Shown one piece after another: positions 22,324 to 33,819 of a stretch of 64,000 nt of DNA. This stretch comes from Thuidium tamariscinum. Lineage: Eukaryota; Streptophyta; Bryopsida; Hypnales; Thuidiaceae. The position numbers and the translations under genes were made by a program. A model generated the notes under the pieces. That model saw only the letters and a list, made by a program, of their open reading frames with translations. It searched no databases and was not told the DNA's origin. Numbering within the stretch: position 1 is the stretch's first letter; each line of letters starts with the position of its first letter. The stretch lies in the NCBI GenBank assembly GCA_947034885.2, contig OX344750.2:20718053-20782052 (forward strand), in the 5' to 3' direction.

Positions 22324-23275
22324 CCTTAGACCCCTAGATTCTTAAAACAAAAGATGGGCCTATCACCATTGATTTTAAACCTTGGTGTCCATTACTTTGT
22401 TTTGTGCCATTTTGCAACTAGATATGAAATCATATGTTCTACTATAAGTCATACAATTTTTAAATATTTTTTAGAAAAATTTGAAATTACTATCAATTTT
22501 TAAGAAGAAAATGAAGAAAATTCATGTAAAATACATTGTACGTTTGAAAATTTTGAAATTTCTATTATAGGTGAATATTATAGTTTGTAACATAAGTTTT
22601 AGTATAAACCAAAGTTCCCATGTCACTCTAGGATTAGAAAAATAGAGAATCAAACAAACGAAGGTTATGCCTTAAGTTCATATTGCTATAAAATATTGGA
22701 ATTTACAAATTTTTACAAATTTTTCAATTGGAGAAGAATATGCACTTGATAGGCTTCCTTTCATTTGTTGAACTCAAATTCAAAAATGTCACTTTTGTGG
22801 CTAAAATTCACATCAAGAGTAAATAGCCAAAAATGGCCAAAGTACACTAAAAGGGTGATTCCAAAAAATTGGATGAAAATTTTATTTTTTCTTTCTACAA
22901 TATTAGGTGAAGTCATCCTAAAAATATTACACATTGTCATCATATTTTTAGGATTAAACAACATCCACTTTAAAGGAGACATAATGGCAAAGGAGGAAAA
23001 AAAATCTCCTTGAGGTACTATATGGGTCTTCTTGCTTGTTCAAAGTTTGTACATTTAGGGTATGCATAAGTGAATAGTACATTGGCTTTGTAGCCTAAAT
23101 GTGGTACTTGGCAAGCCATTTTTAATTACTATTGAAGTAGATTTAGTAGGATGAAACATTCCCTTAAAATACATAAACTACTTTTTGTCAACAATTATCT
23201 CCAAACCAAGCTTAAAGGTTTTATCTTGTCATTTGAGGGTAACCATTCCATAAAAAATTGCAGCTATAGCTAAAA
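22324..23275. other. AT-rich tract without a gene
   Basis: No coding region or named repeat recognised. A short sequence 'ttaaccttagacccctag' at 22318-22335 could be the start of another TTAA-type repeat. Confidence 0.4.
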
Positions 23276-23512
23276 AATGGCCATTGGATGGCTTTCAAAT
23301 TTAGAAATTATAGTAGAAATGAAGAATGCACCTATTAGTCTAAAAATTAGATCATTTTTGAAAGACAACATTGGTCATAGGCTAGTGTCATTATAAGATT
23401 AATTTTGAATAGGACCTATCTTCAAAGTATTTTGCAAAAAATGATCTAATTTATAGACCAATATGTGTATTCTTCATTTCTATACAAATCTTGAAAGTCA
23501 TCCATAGGCCAC
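23276..23512. repeat. Inverted repeat
   Basis: The left arm (about 23276-23355) and right arm (about 23440-23512) are inverted copies sharing 'gaaatgaagaat' / 'attcttcatttc', 'attagatcattttt' / 'aaaaatgatctaatt' and 'ggatggctttca' / 'tgaaagtcatcc'. An 85-base centre separates them. Probably an old MITE. Confidence 0.6.
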
Positions 23513-24080
23513 ATTTTGATGGTAATGTCTTTCCATCAAGTTCAACCTCCCCTCTTTTGGTTCAAAACCAATACAATTGGCATTAGAGTTGAAAATGATT
23601 TTGAGTGCAATAGAGAGTTGTTGCAACGTTTTAAGATTAAGATAAATTAGCCTTATCTTATCTTCAACCCAATTTTGTCATCCTACATTTTGGCCCCACT
23701 TCCAATTATTCAAGCATCCAAAGTTGTCCAAGAAATTATGCAAAATTTATCTAAAAATTTGACAAAATCAATGCATTAATACGGTTAAGATTAATGAGTG
23801 ATGAATATATGACTGGTGAATACTTAGGTGCTAATAGATATATAAAAAGTAGTTATGGGTTGTTAATAGGATGTTCATGACTCTATTCTATAGGTGGTTT
23901 TGTAATTTCATAGTTGAACACTTCAAAATTCACAAAAATTAAAATTTTGATTAAAAAAATTAAAATTCTACTTGATTTTGACTCATGAAACAAGTGCACA
24001 CCTCTAAAAAGTATTTTCCCCTCTTCCCGCCCCTTTTGAAATTACCCCTAATATAGTTAGACTACAAATTAGGATAGTAA

Positions 24081-24376
24081 CTTGGGGAGGACACTTCTTG
24101 TGTATTTGGGGGACCCACGTGCGGCGGTGGGGTATTTTTAGGGGGGCTATCAATTACTTGTAATCATTACTTGGCAACATTAAAAGAGCCCCTATTTTAC
24201 CATAAAGTGGAAAAATCAGCCATATTATCATCCCTATTTTATTTTTAAAACACTTTGCCTTTTTAATGTCCCCTATTTTATACATAAATTTCTTATAAAT
24301 TTTACCCAAGATTATTTAAATGTACCCTATCTTCCGCCGCACGTAGGTTATTAAAAAACGGGAAGTGTCCTCCCCT
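24081..24376. mobile_element. MITE with 10-bp target duplication (Mutator-like)
   Basis: A 296-base element with inverted ends: the left GGGGAGGACACTTC followed by CACGTGCGGCGG, the right CCGCCGCACGTAGG followed by GAAGTGTCCTCCCC. It is flanked by AGGATAGTAA at 24071-24080 and 24377-24386. Duplication length of 9-10 bases and long terminal inverted repeats fit a Mutator-like MITE. The interior is AT-rich and noncoding. Confidence 0.85.
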
Positions 24377-24386
24377 AGGATAGTAA

Positions 24387-25590
24387 TAGGCTAATCTACC
24401 TTATTTGATTTGGCAATTGTCATTTAAAGCAACATGGGGATCAAGTAGTCTTTTATAGGCCTAAACAACTAAAGAAATATACAACCTATTACCAAGGTGG
24501 TTGGCCAAAAGAAATATGTTTTTTTAAACAAGTCATTTGGAATGGCTATGGAACCAAAGAAATTTCTAATAGCTTTGGCAATTTTGAAGTGGTCTTTATT
24601 GAAACATATTTGTGAATCATTAAGGCTTGATAAGGTAGAATGACACTCAAATCACATTCTCCAAGTCACATTTTTTGGTAGAAGGATCCAAGACTCCATC
24701 AACAATCAATAGGGTATAGAATTTCCATTTTCTCCATGCAATGCGTGTTTTTGTGCTTTTTCAAGGTTTGGATCAATAAGTTAATGACACATAAGCAAGC
24801 AAGAAAGTAGGAAGCAATGAATGGTAAAGTAATTCTTCAATGATATGAATTGGATGACTAGCCTCTTGATGTTGATTATGGGTCAAGTCCAACTTTTGCC
24901 TTTTAAAACTCATAGTAATTTCAATTCAAGAGATAAAATAACCAAAATTTGTGCAATTTTCATCATTTTCCATCACTACCCCTCTGAAAATATTTCCTTT
25001 GCCTTGCACTTCAATAGATCATATCTAAAATTGCTTATTTGATTTGTTATTGGTGGCTTTACTTTAGTATTTGTCATAAAAAATTCCAAGTTTTTGTAGA
25101 AATTTCAAAATACTAAGGATTTTGTAAGAATTTTTTTCAAAATCACATAAAATACAAATCATGATGAAAAAAAATATAATATTTTCAAAATAAAAGCACA
25201 TCATAATTTATGAGTATAAAAAATTGTAGTATAAAGAAATTTTTTTACCACTTCAAACCTAGTCACCAAATGTTATTTTCAAGAATTTGTCAAAATTCCA
25301 AATAGACTAAAAACTACTATTGCAAAGATTCATTAAAATGTTTTTACTTGAAAGCAAAAGAAATTGTTTTGAATGTCAAAATCAAGTTTTGAGGGGAAGA
25401 AGCTCAAAGTAATAAAAACACTATTGTAGCTAATGTATCATTTTTTTTGGATAAACCATCCTAATAAAATAAAATAAAATACTAAATAGTCTTGATTTTA
25501 ACTAATGATGTGGCTATAATCACATGAATAAAGTTGCACAAAAGAAAATCAAAAGAAAATCATCCATATTTTGATATGCACAAAACCCAC
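24387..25590. other. AT-rich tract without a gene
   Basis: No gene seen. Near 24640-24680 are short words shared with 17025-17100 ('actcaaatcacattct'). Confidence 0.4.
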
Positions 25591-25740
25591 TTGACCATCC
25601 GAATTACACCAAACATCCTTGGTGTCCTTCTAGAGTTAAATATGTTATAGAACTCCCTTCAATAAGTGACAAGATTTGTCTAATCCATACAGATACAAGT
25701 TGTAACTTTACTGAAGGTCTAGATGTTTGGACCCTAACAT
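25590..25740 (-). repeat. Detached 3' end of the duplicated kinase block
   Basis: This stretch matches 17515-17650 beside copy 1: 'acatccttgg.gtccttc', 'gttaaatatgt' and 'aataagtgacaagattt' are shared. In copy 2 it lies about 1.4 kb away from the rest of the block because a family A element was inserted between them. Confidence 0.7.
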
Positions 25741-25936
25741 ATGAACAAGGAATATCTGCATTTAGTTACAAGTTCGCTAGTTGAAATCTAAATTTTTTGA
25801 ATTGACTTCAAAATTTTAGGAAAAAAACTAATCACTTTAGAGGAAAAAAAGAAAACATTATTTATTTTCTTAAGGATTAGCTAAGAATATTCTATGAACA
25901 ATCAATTGGTTCAAGAAAATGTAGGATTTTAGCTAG

Positions 25937-27184
25937 TTAAACCCTAAAGGACCAAATCATTAGGAGGGATTTGAGGGCTGCAAAGGGCCGTTTCGGGATT
26001 GTTCCCAAAACAGGGTCTGGGAACGGTTGGCCGCTGGTCAGCATTTAAAAAAAGAAAAGAAAAATTAAAAAATGGGGGGGGTCCTGAAATATGAAAAAAA
26101 GTCAAAAAAAAAAATTCGGAAAAAAAGAAGTCAATGATGTGGCAGTTGCTCGACCACGTCGGATTCCTGCAGAACTGCGTTCCCGCGGCTGTTTTCGCGA
26201 TTTCGGACTGTGGGAACTCACAGGCTCCAGAGCCCTCAAATCCCTCCTAATGAGTGTTTTTTTGGCAATGTAGTGATTTTGGGTAGGTACCTATGAATGG
26301 AATTTTTATTTTTATTCTTTGAGATTTTCACGCAATATTTCCCCAAGGTGTAGCTTTAAGGATCAACAATTTTCATGATTTTTGACTACATGGTTCAAAA
26401 GTTATTGTATGATATGTAGTTTTCATTGCTTAGTGGGTAGCTTGGGTAGTTAAAATAAATTCTTCAAAAATTATTATTTTTTAAAATAAAAACTTGAAAT
26501 TGGTTATTTAGATTTAATATACATGGAAAGATTTGAATCATTTCATTTTGATTAATGAGATAAAAGTTATGAGAGTTTAAGTTTGTAGGTAGTTTATTGG
26601 AAGTTATGTAATGTCTACTCTAAAATAAACTTTAAAATCCATTATTTAATTCAATTTTTAATATTTTAAAAAACAACAACATTGGATGTAGATTGTTTAT
26701 TACAACAATACAACCACTCGGATTGTCATTTTTCAATTCAATAAATAAATTGTTAACAATTTAGTCTTTTAATTAAATTGCTCTCTACTTCTTTCTACTT
26801 ACTATTTCTTTTTGTACATGTTGAACAATTTCAAAAGATTTGAAAATTTTCAAGCATGTAGCTAACTTGAATTAAAGAACGAATACAAAGAGTTACAACC
26901 ATTTTGGACATTTTTTCATACAAATGTGGCCTTCTAAAGTGCAATTGCCCGAATTCTTGTAGTGGTGAAAAAAGTTATTTTGTAACTTCAAACACACATA
27001 TCTTGCAATCTACACAACATAAATTTTTGAAATTTTTTCTACATCTTTTCAACTAGTGCACTAAAAGATCCTATAGTTACATTATTCCAAATATGGTTTT
27101 CTTTCCAAACTTGTTAGTTGTCCTGCAAATGAAAATTGTAGAACGGTTTTGGTGAAAGCATAGTAAAAAATCTTTAAGGGTTAA
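25937..27184 (+). mobile_element. Family A element carrying a nested MITE
   Basis: Starts TTAAACCCTAAAGGACC and ends TCTTTAAGGGTTAA. Without the 295-base nested element at 25958-26252 the length is about 950, like other family A copies, and the interior is recognisable ('ggcaatgtagtgattttggg', 'caccaaaag'-free central part, 'tgcaatctacac' 3' block). It sits inside the kinase copy 2 duplicate and splits its 3' end. Confidence 0.75.
25958..26252. mobile_element. MITE with perfect 22-bp inverted ends
   Basis: The left end CATTAGGAGGGATTTGAGGG plus CT is matched exactly, inverted, by the right end. The interior is much richer in G and C than its surroundings and holds a poly-A stretch. No target duplication is clear. 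It lies just inside the left end of a family A copy. Confidence 0.8.
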
Positions 27185-27375
27185 GCTCGAATTTCTCCCC
27201 AGACTGTGACTGCTTGAGCAGCCAGACCCTGTGTTCTCATCTCAGTTGGCAGCGGCTCTTGTGCAACCATTTCCTTGGGCCGAGAACCTAAAAGTATTGT
27301 AGTTCCACAAAATCTCTCATTTTTTCTATAAACTGTTTTGAGCTCATGTGAAGTTTTCACTGTGTTCCAACACTA

Positions 27376-27697
27376 TAACAAAACATGGTAAAAAAAAATG
27401 CACTCAGAATTGAGTGCGGTTTTTTTTGCCACGTTTTTGTGCATGCACACGTAGTGGGCAGTCAGCGTTTTTTGCATTTTCCCACTGCAATTTTTTGAAT
27501 TTTGGGGCGTGTAACATACCATTAGAAAGAGGCCTTCAATACCTTTTCAATGGTATATTACACGCCCCAAAATTCAAAAAATTGCAGTGGGAAAATGCAA
27601 AAAACGCTGACTGCCCACTACGTGTGCATGCACAAAAACGTGGCAAAAAAAACCGCACTTGATTTTGAGTGTGGTTTTTTTTTACCATGTTTTGTTA
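27376..27697. mobile_element. Near-perfect hairpin element (MITE)
   Basis: About 322 bases whose two arms of roughly 150 bases are almost exact inverted copies. Ends are TAACAAAACATGGTAAAA and its complement; in the middle are 'ccaaaattcaaaaaattgca' and 'gtgggcagtcagcg' in both orientations; the loop is about 20 bases near 27525-27545. It interrupts the region homologous to 17780-17830. A transcript through it would fold into a long duplex. Confidence 0.9.
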
Positions 27698-28219
27698 TCT
27701 GCGCAGATAGTTATAGACATATGAGAGCCGCCACATTCAAGGCCAATTCAATTCCTAATTTCATCTGTGCAAAGCTCCGAGCAGTCCTGAAGTCAAAGGA
27801 GGTTAAACCTGTGTAAGTTCTGCTCGGACCTTTCAACTCAGCATTGAGAATGTGTGAAGACTATGCCTCTCAATCGTGGAGAGCACTAAATAAGGTATGT
27901 GCAAACAGAATCGCCACTTGAAACGAATGCATGTTGTACATTTTAGCTGATGGTTGAGGTTGCAAGTACCTTATCTGAAGTCAGGATCAATCCTTTTTGG
28001 GAGGCACGGTGGTGCCAAATTGCACCATTTCAAAATAAACTTCTACTTCTTACCAGATGAAAGTAATATTTTTTCACAAGGAATTTCCCATTTCTATACA
28101 AAATATAAATGAAATTATCAAATTTTGGTTGAAAACATGCACAAAAATGATTGAGCAGTGTTTTTTAACCAAAAGATGTACGTATGTAGAAATACAATGC
28201 TTCACCAAATTCTAAATGA

Positions 28220-30188
28220 TTACCGTCTTCTTCTAAGTCTTTGCCGTGTTTCCCGTCTTCGCACTTCCTCACAACGGTCCGGTCTCGGAGGCTCTCTCTC
28301 GTGGACGAGATCTCTTGCGTCAAATTTATATGTCAATCCAAAGCATTGGCCGAATGAGAGCGACTTCCTTCGCACCCGTTCCGTCCATGCCTCCACTCTA
28401 GAGCGTGGCGGCACCACAGGGTTTCCAAAGTGGATGCCACCAAGGACATCACATATCGTGGAGAACTTGGGCCTCACCTCAAGGATCATCGTTCCAACAC
28501 TTCGAGATGAGTCCCGCCAACTTCGGATGTACTCCAGCAGGGAGCTTCGGCCTGCGCTTCGCCATCACGTCCCTCTCATTCAAATGCTCGTGAGGTGCAT
28601 TACCGGTCAGAATTTCGTAGCATGTCATAGCAAAACTGTACACATCCGTCTTCAGTAGCTGCTCATTTCTGAGCTCGCCTCTCTTCGCCCTTAGGACCTC
28701 GGGAGCTCGCCACAGATTCGTGCCGACACGGTGCGCAACATGTGGGTTTCCAATACGATGGGATGCTCCAAAATCTGTGATTTTCACATCAAACCGTCCA
28801 CAGTGGTCGTGGACCAACACATTCCCTGCCTTCATGTCCCTGTGGACGACATTCTTTGAGTGCAGGAAGTTCAAACCCAGAGCTATCTTGAGGGACAGCT
28901 CCCGAGCTTCAGCGCCGCTGAATAGAGGGGACGATGTCCGACCTTTCTTGCGCAAGAGCTGTGAGCGAGAATTGATCAGTTTTCGGAGATCCATGTCCAT
29001 GCGCTCCATCATGATCCAGCCGCCATTGTCATCAATAGAAACACCCATCAACCGAGCAATGTGTGGATGCTGAAGCTTCATAAGAAACTCCACTTCCTCT
29101 TTGAAACTCAGAGACAACCACTTGAATCTTTTCACTGCAAATGCGCATCCCAGCCAATTCACTTCGTACACTTCGTTGTTGCCTCCGGCTCCAATGCGTC
29201 GCCTCCACTCTACATCGGCAGGGTTTATGGACAGATGGATCGGCAACGTTTCTAACATACTTGCAAACTCCACGCATTTATTTCCTTGATCGTCTTTATG
29301 GGTGGTCCAATGTAGCGCACAATCTTCGGTCACGGTCGTTTGCTTTCGGGCTTGATCACATGCAGCACGGATAGTAGCCAATCTATTACATATTGCAGAA
29401 AATCCAGGCCTGCTCTTTGGGTTCTCATCTGCGCATTTGAGGATAAGCTCCGCCAGGTCTCTATCAATGCCAGGAGGAAGCTCTAACCTAGCCGCTGCTT
29501 CTCTAACTCTCCGTTCCAAGTTTTCAGTGCAGCAAGCGCAGCAAGGCAACAAGTACAAGCGCTTTCTTCCTGATAGAAGTGCAGTGCAAAGTAAAGAGAA
29601 ATCATAAACATCTGCAGCTTTTGACGAGTTTCTGGCATGATCTGAGAACGCAAAACCGCCGATCTTTATGTCAAGCTGGCCATCGGTATGCACATTCATC
29701 AAAATAATGTTACCAGTCAGGGATCCGTGTACAACTTTTCTGCCATGCAAGAACCTCATACCCAAAGCAATCTTCATTGCGATGTCAATAACTTCGCAGC
29801 CATCAAAGAGAGGAGCCCTCGATGCCCAGTGGCGATCATTCATAACATTTAGCAGGTTAGTTTCCATGCGCTCCATCACTATGGACACCTTTCTTTGCCG
29901 AGAGTCCACGTTGAAACCCAGAAGTTGCACTACGTGCGGATGTGGAAGCCTCATTAAGATCTCCAGTTCCTTGGGGTAAGGTTTGAACACTTGGAAGTCA
30001 GAAATGGCGAGTTCTTTGACCGCAACCTCGCAACCGAGCCAAGTGCCACTTTTCACCTCGCTAGAGATTCCGAAGCCAATGAGATTTCCTATATGCAAGT
30101 CAGATGATGAAATCCTGAGATGCTCTGGAATGCTTCGGAATCTAGTTCGGCGTGTAGCCTGTGCCACGTGCGGCACCATCAAGTCCAT
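28220..30188 (-). pseudogene. Tandem pseudokinase-kinase protein, copy 2, frameshifted
   Basis: Close duplicate of the gene at 18200-20044, beginning with the same MDL...VPHVA start at 30188. The first domain again has HGS and GGF in place of HRD and DFG; the second keeps IGAGGNNEV, AVK, HRDMKAGN and DFG. Two differences matter. A 42-base in-frame insertion near 29524-29565 adds about 14 residues (RLYLLPCCACCTEN) to the end of the pseudokinase domain. An extra A in the plus strand at 28481-28482 turns the codon after DDP into a stop at 28479-28481, so the 569-residue product loses the last kinase helices, the conserved Arg and the tail. The lost part continues in another frame to about 28220. 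It may be a pseudogene, or a truncated protein whose pseudokinase part still works. Confidence 0.8.
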
Positions 30189-30299
30189 GGAAAGGAAGAA
30201 GAAGAAGAACGACCCTAAGGCTGGCGTGAATAACTTAGAGCCTGTTGGGGTTCTTGTACTCGCAAGTGAAGAGGAACTGCACCGATCACTGTGATACGA

Positions 30300-31400
30300 T
30301 TCAAATTATCCAATACTGTAGAAACATAAACAAATAGAGCTTGCAATTCGTGATTCCTAACTCGGTCTACTAACTCAGGAATTCAAGAAAGAGAAATCTT
30401 CGGTTGCGTTTTGAGAACCATCACCTGCGTGACCATCACAAAGCTCCATCAGACACCTTGTCTGAATCAAAGTAATAGCAAACCCTAGCGAATATCTCTA
30501 ACTACACCAGATTGCAAGTTTGCAACTCTAACCCAAAGATGATCCTTGTAGATTCTTGTGCACAATTCCAACATGAAATCCAGATTCAATTTTTGATACA
30601 CCAATAATCAACACTTTAGAAATTCATTAATTGAGTCATATGGCGTTACAAAACTACACAATAACTCAGTAAGATGCATTAGAACCCTCTTTCAATTGCT
30701 GAAATGATTCAAACAATTTGAAACAAGTAAATGGCTTAAATCCTCCTCATGCTAATGAGGACGCGTACATACCTTGAGGAATAGTGCTTGCCACCAATTC
30801 TTGGTGAACACGAAGGGTTATAAATCCTTCACTTGTCCAATGCATGCATGCTACAATCTTGCCCCATGGTCTACCTTTCTACAATGATTCCTAACCCCAA
30901 TTCTGTGCTAAATATGGGAGGTCAAATTAAAAGTACAGCTAGGAAATCCTTGACTGAGTTTTTGAAAGAGAGGGAGAATCTATAAGAGGAGAACCAAGAA
31001 GCCATTTCTCCTTTGTGCGAGCTCATCCTCTTCACTAAGGTAACTTAGAGACAGCTTGAGTCTGTCAGCAAGAGCTACTGACCCTACCGACTTTCAAACT
31101 GAAGCCACAAGACGAATATCGGAAACTCTCGTATCTCCGAAATACTCTACAGCAAGTTGCTGCGTTGCATCCACTCCGTCCACTGTGCTCACAGGAAACT
31201 AAAAATGCGTCGCCACTCTGCCTTCGCAAGGATTCAGAAAGCAGGAGAGTTCCTATCGTCTGCTGGCTCTGCTAGAGTGCGGTTGCCCACTAATATTAGC
31301 TTCGCATGCTTGGTTACTGTACCGACAGTCGCCCCCCGTTTCGAGTGCAGCACAGGCGCCACGAAATTGCAGCCCACTACAAATCTTCAAATGTCAAATT
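30300..31400 (-). promoter_or_regulatory. Duplicated upstream region of kinase copy 2
   Basis: Matches 20198-21260 with small indels, including 'atgcatgctacaatcttgcccc' in part and the cluster near 'gaagccacaagacgaatatcgg'. It presumably holds the 5' UTR and promoter of copy 2. A frame at 31157-31555 runs here but has no conserved counterpart in copy 1, so I do not call it a gene. Confidence 0.45.
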
Positions 31401-31679
31401 TGGCAAACCTTCATAACATTCAGTACTGTAGCATTGGCTGGCTTTGCCTTCTCGCAGCAGTGGAGGGTGTTGAGTATTTGATACTCCAAGAGTGTTTTAT
31501 AAGTAACTACTCAAATAAGTGGACATGTGGAGGATGGAGATGGAGAGGCTGGTGAGTGTGGAATATGCTACACTCTTCACTGTAAAGAGAAGGCAGAGCC
31601 ACGACATGCTAGTGAATCTTATGTTGGGTTTTTTTTTCAACATACCCATTATTGGTATGTTGTTTTTTTCCAACATACC

Positions 31680-32280
31680 CCCAAGCGTGTAGGCTCATCT
31701 CACTAGAATGGATGCTTTTGAAAAAATTACTCCGTATTATAAAGTGCTATATGGAAGAGTATTTTGGGATCGAGATGCAAAAAAAATTGAGGACTTGGAG
31801 TTTTAAATTCCATCCATACGTGTCTGTCACTCATGTAAGCTCAAGTCAAATAACCAAGGCATAGCAACATGAAGTGCCATGATTGATTTTTGTTGTGACT
31901 TACATTTACAAGTTTAAAAATCTTCTATTGGTGGGATATAGAAAAACAATTGGGTAAGCCAAACCATTTGTCACGAAAATATGGCATGCCTTGATGGAGA
32001 TGCTTTTAAGAATCTTGGATCATATAACCCTTGGACCTGGGAGAGGTTATTGCTTTTATTAGAGAAGGGTTACAACATTAATCTCTAAAGAAATATATCT
32101 AATTTTTAGAGATACTTTATGAAGTTGTTGTCTTATCCAAGGGAGGATTTGTTGTGACTAGAATACATATTTTTCTAAAAGTTCAAATGTGGAAGTTTGT
32201 CAATTAGTGGACTTGCATTGAGTCTAGTTCAAACATGGGATTGCTAAAATGAGGACACAAAAATTGAGAAAAATCACATG
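31680..32280 (+). repeat. Truncated family C copy
   Basis: Begins 'acccccaagcgtgtaggctcatctc', matching the left end of the copy at 21283, and continues with 'tatggaagagtattttgggat', as at 21350. The TTAA at the left end is degraded and the right end is lost next to an inverted family A copy. Confidence 0.6.
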
Positions 32281-32317
32281 CTCACACTTTCTAATATAAA
32301 TTTTAAATTTTAGGGAC

Positions 32318-33083
32318 ATTTTTTTGATACATGTAACTATAGGATCTTGTAGTATGATAGTTTGAGAAGACGTGGAAAAAATTTAGAAATTTCTTCCATG
32401 TCTATTGTAAGATATTAGCATTTGAATTGGCATAAATACTTTTTTTGGCCTTGCAAAAAATTAGGCAGCTCCACTTCACAAAGTGACATTTGTATGAAAA
32501 AATGTCCAAAACGATTGTGCTTCTTTGCTGATTCATTCTTCAAGGCAAGCTGGTTACATGCTTGAAAAATTTGAGATCATTTCTAAAAAGTAAGTAGAAA
32601 GGAGTAGAAAATGATTCAAATTACTAAATTGTTAACTATTTATTTATAAAATTGAAAAATGTCCATCCCAATGGTTTTAATGTTGTAATAAACAATCTTC
32701 ACCTAATGTTTTTATTTTTTTCAATAATAGTGAAAATTTAGTTAAATAAAAGACCTCAAAGTTTACTATAGTGTTGAGGATCCATAATTGCTTCCAAACT
32801 AAAACTCTTCATGATTCTCTTTTCATTAATCGAAATAGAATGATTCAAAACTTACCTTGTATATATAAATCTTATAAAATCAATTTCAATGTTTTAATTC
32901 TTGGACAATAACTCTTTTTAACCATGTATTTAGAAAGTATGAAAATTGTTGGGCCTTAAAGTTGCAAATTCCTTGGATACATGTTGTCAAAAAATTTCAA
33001 AGGAAATTTTTTTTTTTTTCATAATAAGCTACTTCAAATCACTATGTTGCCCAAAAAATGCCATTTGGTCCTTTAGGGGTTAA
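32318..33083 (-). repeat. Truncated family A copy, inverted
   Basis: Reads on the minus strand from TTAACCCCTAAAGGACC at 33083 through 'ggcaacatagtg' and 'aagaatgaat' to 'gatcctatagttac' near 32340. The outermost 3' end is missing where it meets the family C fragment. Confidence 0.65.
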
Positions 33084-33218
33084 GTTTGTCCACATCATAG
33101 CTCTATGCACCAAATAAATGATAGTTTCAAAGAATTTTTTTCTAATGAAATATAATCACAGAATGTCAATGAGGTGGTGTAAACATTCAAATCACTTTCT
33201 CCAAATCACATTCTATTA

Positions 33219-33816
33219 TTCCCTCCATCCCAAAATGATCTTCCGATTGCCCTTCATTTTTTGTCCCAAAATGATCTTCCAGATGCATGATCTAATGTGG
33301 AGATAAATAAAATTTGAGGTCAAAGCCATTCCTAAAGCCAACTCCAATTAGAAACATGGATTTTGAATGTTTTAGAGAGCAAGTACTGTTTCCTTCAGTT
33401 TTCATGCTAGTACACATCATTGATGAGGTCATAAGCCATATTAGTAATGGTAGGTATGGCCACATGGCCTTGGGCCATAAGATGAGAGCCTTGGTCATGG
33501 GCCACAAGCCTTGTCCTAGCCCACAAATATTTGCAACTTTACTGTTCAACATTAAATGACTAATTAAATACTGGATTTGGTCGACATGAGCTGGATGATC
33601 GTGTGGCCACTGGTGCTGGATAAAAATGTTCTATAAATTCAACTTTCGAGTACTCAAAAACTACAATTTGAAAAGAGCTTTGGAGTTCAAATTTTAGGAC
33701 AATAGGAGTGCATCTAATTCTACTCACAACTCAAAAAAATAAATTTTAAATTGTTATTTTCAAGCTTAATCTAGAGCATTTTGTCTAACAAGAAGATTAT
33801 TGTGGGACGGAGAGAG
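33219..33816. mobile_element. Stowaway/mariner-like element
   Basis: About 600 bases bounded by TA, with inverted ends: the left TTCCCTCCATCCCAAAATGA and the reverse complement of the right CTCTCTCCGTCCCACAATAA. CTCCCTCCGTCCC is the classic terminus of plant Stowaway MITEs of the Tc1/mariner group, with TA as duplication. It holds no transposase. It is longer than most Stowaway MITEs, so it could be an internal deletion derivative. Confidence 0.7.
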
Positions 33817-33819
33817 TAT

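Noticed and set aside
27414-27816. Open frames at 27414-27662 and 27550-27816
   Set aside because: The first lies wholly within the hairpin element and reads into itself; the second starts in its right arm. Both are products of the palindrome and show no protein motif.
31157-31555. 132-residue frame upstream of kinase copy 2
   Set aside because: Homologous DNA upstream of copy 1 does not keep the frame, and the region looks like a promoter or UTR.
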